DNA of 14,624 nucleotides from Candidatus Moranbacteria bacterium CG_4_8_14_3_um_filter_41_13 (GTDB taxonomy: Bacteria; Patescibacteriota; Minisyncoccia; Moranbacterales; UBA1568): positions 1 to 14,624 of the forward strand of contig PFHN01000028.1 of the NCBI GenBank assembly GCA_002782305.1. Reading direction: 5' to 3'. The position numbers were made by a program, and so were the translations under genes. Under the pieces are notes generated by a model. That model had not been told where the DNA came from. It saw nothing but the letters and a program-made list of their open reading frames with translations, and did not search any database. Below are positions 7,800 through 12,824 of the stretch, piece by piece; positions within the stretch are counted from its first letter, which is position 1; every line of letters starts with the position of its first letter.

Positions 7800-7886
7800 C
7801 GTTCCCTGCTACCGTTCGCTATAAAAATCACCTACTGGCGAAAGTTACTTAGTCTGTCCTATTTCTTTGTTTGATTTGAAGAGGAA
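7768..7886. repeat. 13-bp direct repeat flanking the 5S-terminator spacer
   Basis: ATTTGAAGAGGAA occurs exactly at 7768-7780 and again at 7874-7886 (plus-strand reading). The second copy forms the 3' pairing arm outside the outer 5S rRNA; the first lies in the loop of the rRNA terminator. The 93 nt between them hold no gene: a GC-rich arm, then CGTTCCCTGCTACCG and AT-rich sequence. Confidence 0.7.
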
Positions 7887-7945
7887 TGTTCTCGGCACTG
7901 TCCTACTCTTGCCACTGAAGGCTACCATCGGTGCTGAAGTTGCTT
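7884..7945 (-). rRNA. rrf: 5S rRNA, outer copy, 3' half (interrupted gene)
   Basis: 62 nt matching the 3' part of the complete 5S next to it, identical except for one extra A (AAGCAACTTC for AAGCACTTC) and a different terminal extension ending in AACATTC. With the 5' half at 8127-8178 it would make a 5S lacking only about nine loop-C nucleotides (TCAGCAGTT). Its end AACATTC pairs perfectly with GAATGTT of the 5' half. The pairing continues outward for ten more bases, so both halves descend from one gene. Whether it yields a stable RNA is unknown. Confidence 0.8.
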
Positions 7946-7975
7946 CCAGCCCGAGGCTGGTCCGCCTTGGGCGGA
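7946..7975. repeat. Two adjacent GC-rich small palindromes
   Basis: CCAGCC-CGA-GGCTGG (7946-7960) followed directly by TCCGCC-TTG-GGCGGA (7961-7975). Each is a 6-bp stem with a 3-nt loop. They abut the outer 5S 3' half exactly and so form one edge of the segment that interrupts it. Their base composition resembles the arms of the rRNA terminator. Confidence 0.75.
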
Positions 7976-7993
7976 AACTGCTTTTCAAAATAG

Positions 7994-8109
7994 AGTTCTC
8001 GGCACTGTCCTACTCTTGCCACTGAAGGCTACCATCGGTGCTGAAGTGCTTAACTGCTGAGTTCGGTATGGGATCAGGTGTGTCCACAACGCTAGAAGCA
8101 CCGAGAACT
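7994..8109 (-). rRNA. rrf: 5S ribosomal RNA, complete (inner copy)
   Basis: A complete 116-nt 5S rRNA. The terminal stem AGTTCTCGGTGC pairs fully with GTGCCGAGAACT. Conserved segments ACACCTGATCCCATACCGAAC (8081-8061 region), CTTCAGCACCGATGGTAG and GGCAAGAGTAGGACAGTGCC are all present. The helix extends beyond the mature ends: TTTTCAAAGTAGAG on the 5' side (down from 8121) pairs with CTCTATTTTGAAAA on the 3' side (down to 7982) with one G-U. This gives a processing stem of more than 20 bp. It lies inside loop C of the outer 5S copy and is the likeliest source of functional 5S. Confidence 0.93.
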
Positions 8110-8126
8110 CTACTTTGAAAACTTGT

Positions 8127-8178
8127 GTTCGGTATGGGATCAGGTGTGTCCACAACGCTAGAAGCACCGGAAACATTC
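8127..8178 (-). rRNA. rrf: 5S rRNA, outer copy, 5' half (interrupted gene)
   Basis: 52 nt whose inner 40-odd nucleotides, through CCATACCGAAC, are identical to the complete 5S. The start GAATGTTTCCGG differs from the inner copy and instead complements the end of the 3' half at 7884-7945 (one C-A mismatch). Flanking TTTGGAGGG pairs onward with CCTCTTCAAA on the other side, so an outer processing stem spans the whole nested locus. The break falls in loop C after CCGAAC. Confidence 0.8.
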
Positions 8179-8222
8179 CCCTCCAAATTTGTCTGTCTAT
8201 AATAGAATAAGATTCCCCTTTT

Positions 8223-8247
8223 AACAAGCACTCTTCACTGCTAACCG
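8223..8247 (-). other. 23S pre-rRNA processing stem, 3' arm
   Basis: These 25 nt of the 23S-5S spacer pair with the leader segment 12246-12270 at 24 of 25 positions (three G-U, one A-C). They bring the two ends of the 23S precursor together, as in the stems cut by RNase III in other bacteria. A TTGTTA-17-TATTAT pair overlapping this arm could be a weak 5S promoter but is unconvincing. Confidence 0.72.
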
Positions 8248-8256
8248 TAACTTCGA

Positions 8257-8276
8257 TTCTTTTCTTGCGAAAAGAA
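8257..8276 (-). other. GCAA-tetraloop hairpin after 23S rRNA
   Basis: TTCTTTTC-GCAA-GAAAAGAA: an 8-bp stem with a GNRA tetraloop, lying between the 23S 3' end and the processing-stem arm. It is probably a side hairpin of the precursor. No T run follows, so it is not a terminator. Confidence 0.65.
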
Positions 8277-8426
8277 AACAAGGTTAGAAAAAAAGAAAGT
8301 TGAATAAATTTATTAGTACTGCTTGACTGAATCCCTCTCAGGACTTACATCTGCAGCCTATCAACCTAGTAATCTTCTAGGAAATTTTGTACAAGTAAAC
8401 TTGTACTGTTGCCTTATCTTGAGCTT

Positions 8427-8459
<33 letters not shown>

Positions 8460-8669
8460 TACCCGAACGTAGCTACTCTGCGATGCTCCTGGCGGAACAG
8501 CAGATACACCAGAGGTTCGTTCTTTCCGGTCCTCTCGTACTAGGAAAGAGTTCTCTCAAGCAACACACGCCTACAGCAGATAGGAAACCAACCTGTCTCA
8601 CGACGGTTTGAACCCAGCTCACGTACCACTTTAATTGGCGAACAGCCAAACCCTTGGGAGCTTCTCCAC

Positions 8670-8707
<38 letters not shown>

Positions 8708-8929
8708 TTGCCGTCGATATGGACTCTTGGGCAAGATCAGCCTGTTATCCCCAGGGTAACTTTTATCTGATGATCTTCCACACTCCTACGAGTAATGGTC
8801 GGTTCACTAAATTCTACTTTCGTAACTGATCGACTGATCGGTCTCTCAGTAAAGCTCTCTTATGCTTTTGCGCTATCGACCCGATTTCCATCCGGGTCTA
8901 GAGAACCTTTGTAAACGCCTCCGTTGCAC

Positions 8930-8961
<32 letters not shown>

Positions 8962-9326
8962 ACCAGGCACTGTCCCCCGACCAGATAATGGCCGTAGGTT
9001 AGAATTAAAATCTTTGCAGAGTGGTATTCCAGTGATGACTCCACACTCTCCTGAAAGAGTGCTTCATAGTCTCCCACCTATGCTCGGCAGCAAAAACTTT
9101 AAGTCAATACCAAGTTATAGTAAAGCTCCATGGGGTCTTTTCGTCTAGCTGTAGGTCGACGGCATCTTTACCGTCATTGCAATTTCACCGGGATGTTCGT
9201 TGAGACAGTTTCCAAGTCATTACACCTTTCATGCGCGTCAGAACTTACCTGACAAGGAATTTCGCTCTGTTATGTTATCTTATCGTCGCCGATAAGCACG
9301 GACTCTCTTTTCTCGTTTGCACGAGC

Positions 9327-9860
9327 TTAGCGTTTGGTCTCTGAGGATTCTAAAAACCTCGAAGATTTCTTGTGATTCATTTTCTCAACTCGTTTTGCAA
9401 TCACCATCATTCCTTTTTCTGTGAGATGTTTTTTAAGTTTCATTTGATGCAGAATAAAAGAAAAATGTTTGAAGTCTTCTTTTTTAGCTGTTCGGAGTTG
9501 ATGTTCTTCAAAAAATGGAATAATTATTTTTCGAAGATTTTCTTGTGATCGAACACAGTAACGATATATATGTTCTCGATGATTATCATATCGTCGATTC
9601 ACAAATATCTTTCCACATTCGAAGAAGTTTTGGATTATTTCAAGTGAATTCTTACTTTTCCCTCCTTGTGTTACCACAAATTCTGGAAATATTTGCCAAC
9701 CACTCTTTGTGGTAGCATTTTTAATAAAACTCACGGAGAAACAACCTTCTCCATCTACATAACCGGTTATCCAGCCTATGGTTTTTAGTCTTTCCTGCTG
9801 ATTGTCTGGCGTTCCACTACTACAAGAGTGAGACACACTGATTGATTTTTTACTTGGCAT
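9327..9860 (-). CDS. LAGLIDADG homing endonuclease (single motif), intron-encoded
   Basis: A 177-residue endonuclease that would cut intronless 23S genes at the intron site and so spread the intron. The single LAGLIDADG motif is IGWITGYVDGEGCFSV (about 28-43), with Asp-Gly-Glu-Gly in the catalytic turn. Only one motif is present, so it should act as a homodimer like I-CreI, whose length is similar (163). The N-terminal 20 residues are Ser-rich and probably disordered. The C-terminus is basic (KKHLTEKG, KRVEKMNHKKSSR). The ATG follows a consensus extended -10 promoter by about 18 nt. The last codons overlap the intron's P7 and P3' elements and the stop TAA lies within P3', so the coding and ribozyme sequences constrain each other. 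The target site is inferred from position only. Confidence 0.9.
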   Translation of the reverse strand: MPSKKSISVSHSCSSGTPDNQQERLKTIGWITGYVDGEGCFSVSFIKNATTKSGWQIFPEFVVTQGGKSKNSLEIIQNFFECGKIFVNRRYDNHREHIYRYCVRSQENLRKIIIPFFEEHQLRTAKKEDFKHFSFILHQMKLKKHLTEKGMMVIAKRVEKMNHKKSSRFLESSETKR

Positions 9861-9878
9861 ATTTTATTCTATGGAATA

Positions 9879-9888
9879 ATTATACCAT
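9879..9888 (-). promoter_or_regulatory. Extended -10 promoter for the intron endonuclease
   Basis: TATGGTATAAT is an exact extended -10 consensus (TGN-TATAAT), ending 18 nt before the ATG at 9860. A start about 7 nt downstream would give a leader of around 12 nt. There is no good -35 box (TGGAGT at 17 nt). The element overlaps the palindrome CTATGG...CCATAG (9869-9890), which may be an intron stem instead. Confidence 0.45.
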
Positions 9889-11305
9889 AGTATCATCAGA
9901 TACTCCAGAGTTTCCAGCATATGGCTAAGTATTTTGGACCCATTGAAACAATTCAATAGAAGCAATTACTTTTCCTTGTTTGTAATATTTTGTTCTTTCC
10001 TCTTTATCACACTCACCACAATCGTCCCAGTCCTTCTGATTCCGTTCTTCACAGAACCAGAACCTTAGGACGATTATAGTTATCGCCGACGTTCACTGGC
10101 GCTTCGGGGATTGGCTTGCACCGCTCCCGTTAACGTTCCAGCACTGGTCAGGTGTCAGCCCCTATACTTCCCCTTGCGGGTTTGCAGAGACCTGTGTTTT
10201 TGATAAACAGTTGCTTGGAAAACTTTTGCTGCGGCCAACCTAACGGTTGGCAAGACATATTGCGAACTTACGTCTAGCTTTTTTGCCGAGTTCCTTAACG
10301 AATTCTCTCCCGTTCATCTTAGGCTACTCGCCCTGTCCACCTGTGTCGGTTTGCGGTACGGATACTTGTATACGAACCTTAGAAGATTTTCCTGGCACCC
10401 CGCTCCCTTTTCTTCATCTTACCGTAGTAAGACTTCGTCATTCTTCTTGGACTAGTGCCGTACGGATTTTCCTGTACGACGTCCTCGAAGACCAAACCCC
10501 AATCCAATAAGGGGCAAAAGGTACAGAGATGCGTCTCTCCTTCGAATATACAAATAGTTCAGGAATATTAACCTGATGTCCATCGACTACGCTTTTCAGC
10601 CTGGCCTTAGGACCGACTAACCCTGGGATGATCACCATGGCCCAGGAAACCTCGGACTTTCGATGTGAGGGGCTCTCACCCTCATTGCGGTTACTCATTC
10701 CAACATTCTCACTTCCATACGCTCCACAGTCGGTCACCCTTCTGCTTCAGTGCATATGGAACGCTCTCTTACCACTGTATCTTGCGATACAGTCCGTAGC
10801 TTCGGTATTGTATTTTAGCCCCGTTAAATTGTCGGCGCGAAGACTCTAGATTAGTGAGCTATTACGCACTCTTTAAAGGATTGCTGCTTCTAAGCCAACC
10901 TCCTAAGTGTCTAAGAGTCTTCACTTCCTTTCCCACTTAATACAAATTTTGGGACCTTAGCTGACGATCTGGGCTTTTTCCCTTTTGTGCTCCGAGCTTA
11001 GCCCCGGAGTACTGACTGCCTTGGTACATATCGCGAGTATTCGGAGTTTGGTTGAAAACACTACGGTAAACCGCGAATTCTCATCCAGTAGCTCTACCCC
11101 TCGGATACAATTTACAAGACGCTAGCCCTCAAGCTATTTCAGAGAGAACCAGCTATTGCCAAACTCGATTGGAATTTCTCCCCTACACACAAGTCATCCC
11201 CTTGAGTTGCACAGCAAGTGGGTGCGGACCTCCACGTCGTTTTACCGACGCTTCATCCTGCTCATATGTAGCTCGTCTGGCTTCGGGTCTAGTCCACGCG
11301 ACCTT

Positions 11306-11473
11306 GGAGCATACACTAAAAATCCATTTTCTGTTGCGAAATAAAAATCTCGGCTGCAAATTTCTCAGTGATTTTCGTCGTAGACATTTCTTTGACTACG
11401 TCTCAAAACTCTTCAAAATTTTCGCTCGATATTTTTCTCTCTCACAACGAAAGAGATTCTTAGTGTATGCTCC
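11306..11473 (-). other. Hairpin insertion in 23S rRNA (IVS-like or expansion segment)
   Basis: At the tip of a helix near E. coli position 640-655 the usual short hairpin is replaced by a stem GGAGCATACACTAA/TTAGTGTATGCTCC (11306-11319 with 11460-11473). It continues after one A-C mismatch with AATC/GATT. The enclosed 140 nt is AT-rich and folds further (for example TTTC-T-GTTG with CAACGAAA, and CGTAG...CTACG at the tip). There is no ORF and no intron core. This is either an expansion helix retained in the ribosome or an intervening sequence cut out without religation. Confidence 0.72.
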
Positions 11474-11652
11474 GTTTCGCCCTATTAAGGCTCGCTTTCA
11501 CTATGTCTCCGGAATTCATCATCCCTTAGACAGCCGCGTAAAACTAACTCGTTGGATCGTGCTGCAAAAAGCACGCCGTCACCCTGATTAAACAAGGCTC
11601 CGACTCTTCGTTAGCATGGAGTTTCAGTTCTATTTCACCTCCCTTATCGGGA

Positions 11653-11691
<39 letters not shown>

Positions 11692-12199
11692 ATCTGAAGC
11701 AATATTTAGCCTTGGAAGTTAGTGCTCCCAGATTCAAACGGGGTTTCTCCAGCCCCGCCCTACTTAGGTACCTATACATCGTGGCATTTTTGTTTTCACA
11801 TACGGGACTATTACCCTCTTTGGTTGTTCTTTCCAAAACATTTTGCTAACAAAAATACGACGACCCCGATCAATCGAGTCTATAGGCCCTGCAACCCCAC
11901 ACGAGCAAGCTCGGTGGTTTAGGCTATTCCGCGTTCGCTCGCCACTACTTACGGAATCTTTATTAATTTCTTTTCCTCCTGGTACTAAGATGTTTCAATT
12001 CCCAGGGTGCGCTACCGTACCCTATGTATTCAGATACGGTTTCTCACTAAAAAGTGAGAGAGTTGCCTCATTCGGAAATCCTCGGATCAAAGCTTGGTTG
12101 ACAGCTCCCCGGGGCTTATCGCAGCCTCCTACGTCCTTCATCGCTTGCTTCAGTCAAGGCATCCACACCATGCGTTAAGTAACCTCCTTTTTTTCTCTT

Positions 12200-12242
12200 G
12201 TCCGCAAATACTCTATTCCGAAGAATAAAGGTACTCACGGAC
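12200..12242 (-). other. UUCG-tetraloop hairpin before 23S rRNA
   Basis: GTCCGTGAGTAC...TTTATTC-TTCG-GAATAGA...GTATTTGCGGAC forms about 19 bp with several G-U pairs, one bulge, and a C(UUCG)G loop, which is unusually stable. It lies between the 23S 5' end and the processing-stem arm. It is the counterpart of the GCAA hairpin on the other side. Confidence 0.75.
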
Positions 12243-12245
12243 AAT

Positions 12246-12270
12246 CGGTTAACAGTGAAGAATGTTTGCT
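12246..12270 (-). other. 23S pre-rRNA processing stem, 5' arm
   Basis: Pairs with 8223-8247 across the entire 23S gene (24 of 25 positions). Nearer the gene a second helix is possible: an A-rich stretch and GGAGGTT (about 12197-12178) with AACTTTCTTTTTTTCT after the 23S 3' end. Confidence 0.72.
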
Positions 12271-12362
12271 CATTCGACGCACTGCGTTTTTCTTTGTTGA
12301 ATTTGCTTGTCACGTCGTTATACGAACGACGGTGACTTGACCTTTTCTATTTAGACTATCTC

Positions 12363-12397
12363 AAAAAAATCTGATTACTTTCCGCTGCCAGGTAATC
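12363..12397 (-). terminator. Terminator-like hairpin in the 23S leader
   Basis: GATTAC (12397-12392) pairs with GTAATC (12378-12373), followed within 3 nt by seven T (12369-12363). The stem is short, so strength is doubtful. Its loop contains GCGGAAA (12385-12379), which can instead pair with TTTCCGC (12446-12440) upstream. That alternative encloses the boxA and would be an antiterminator arrangement. Confidence 0.4.
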
Positions 12398-12419
12398 GTT
12401 GACCCTTTTGAAAAAGACA

Positions 12420-12434
12420 TAAATTGTTAAGGCA
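12420..12434 (-). promoter_or_regulatory. boxA antitermination element of the rRNA leader
   Basis: TGCCTTAACAATTTA closely resembles the boxA of bacterial rRNA operons (E. coli TGCTCTTTAACAATTTA), the RNA site bound by NusB-NusE. It lies about 150 nt after the predicted transcription start and some 235 nt before the 23S, as expected for an rRNA leader. Confidence 0.75.
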
Positions 12435-12586
12435 CTTCTGCGGAAATATGTATCACTCTTTATGTCTTCTCTTTGTATAAAAGAGAGATAAAAGAGAAAC
12501 AAATATTTCTTCAGAACTGTTTGACAAAGAAACTGCTTGAGAAAAGAAAAAAGCACTGCAAAGCACTTTCTCAATTCGTACTATCT

Positions 12587-12615
12587 ATATTACAGAGTAG
12601 TTGGAAACCTGTCAA
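12587..12615 (-). promoter_or_regulatory. Promoter of the 23S-5S rRNA unit
   Basis: TTGACA (12615-12610), 17 nt, TAATAT (12592-12587). The predicted start, near 12580, gives a leader of about 395 nt. The early leader contains a TTGAGAAA/TTTCTCAA hairpin and TCTCTTT-TATAC-AAAGAGA (about 12488-12470). The rest of 12185-12824 holds a GTCA-C-CGTCGTT/AACGACG-TGAC hairpin (12336-12309) and, upstream of the promoter, a strong purine tract on this strand (12780-12722). I see no gene in this interval. Confidence 0.82.
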
Positions 12616-12781
12616 GTCCCCCAGAAAGAAACTCTTTTCGATACAGTTTTTTCTGTCCAGAAGACTCTCCATTCCTCTTTTTTCGCCTCTACAGAAGCAA
12701 AAAAAGAATGTGCTTCCTCAGGCATTTTTTATATTTTTTTTCTTTCAGTTTTTTTTCTCTCTTTTTCCCTCTTTTTACTGT

Positions 12782-12814
12782 GGCATATAATCCCGAAAAA
12801 TGAGATTATATGCC
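12782..12814 (-). terminator. Inverted repeat after the TPR protein gene
   Basis: GGCATATAATC and GATTATATGCC form an 11-bp perfect stem with an 11-nt loop, 10 nt after the stop codon. The position suits a transcript end, but the stem is AT-rich. On this strand it is followed by an A/G-rich tract and not T residues, so it may act as an mRNA 3'-end stabiliser and not an intrinsic terminator. Confidence 0.45.
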
Positions 12815-12824
12815 TTCTTCCCTC

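Larger units (their letters stand above)
9267..10061 (-). mobile_element. Group I intron in 23S rRNA (site L1931) with homing endonuclease gene
   Basis: A 795-nt intron between exon ends CCTAAGGT and AGCGAAATTCC, after the nucleotide equivalent to E. coli U1931. The 5' exon ends in U and the intron in G, as group I splicing requires. Core elements: P3 CTTAGC (9929-9924) with P3' GCTAAG (9331-9326); a P4-like stretch ATGCTGGAAACTC; a P7 R-like segment CTCAGAGACCAAACG (9345-9331); P8 CTCG-TGCAAA-CGAG (9325-9312); the S-like segment AGAGAGTCC (about 9308-9300); and P9 CTTATC-GGCGAC-GATAAG (9296-9279). The first 30 nt fold into a hairpin (TCTG-GTTC...GAAC...CAGA). The guide sequence for P1 was not resolved, and the P7 pairing shows a C-A position. 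The endonuclease gene sits between P4/P5 and P7. Site L1931 is a known intron site, overlapping the I-CeuI target. Confidence 0.88.

Noticed and set aside
8180..8230. Separate promoter for 5S rRNA (TTGTTA-17-TATTAT)
   Set aside because: The -35 match is weak and overlaps the 23S processing-stem arm, so the match can be explained by the stem.
7985..8281. Minus-strand frames of 73-98 residues with an internal repeated peptide
   Set aside because: The repeated peptide is only the translation of the duplicated 5S rRNA segments.
11306..11473. Second self-splicing intron in 23S
   Set aside because: The segment is under 170 nt, has no group I or II core elements, and folds as one continuous irregular hairpin extending an rRNA helix.
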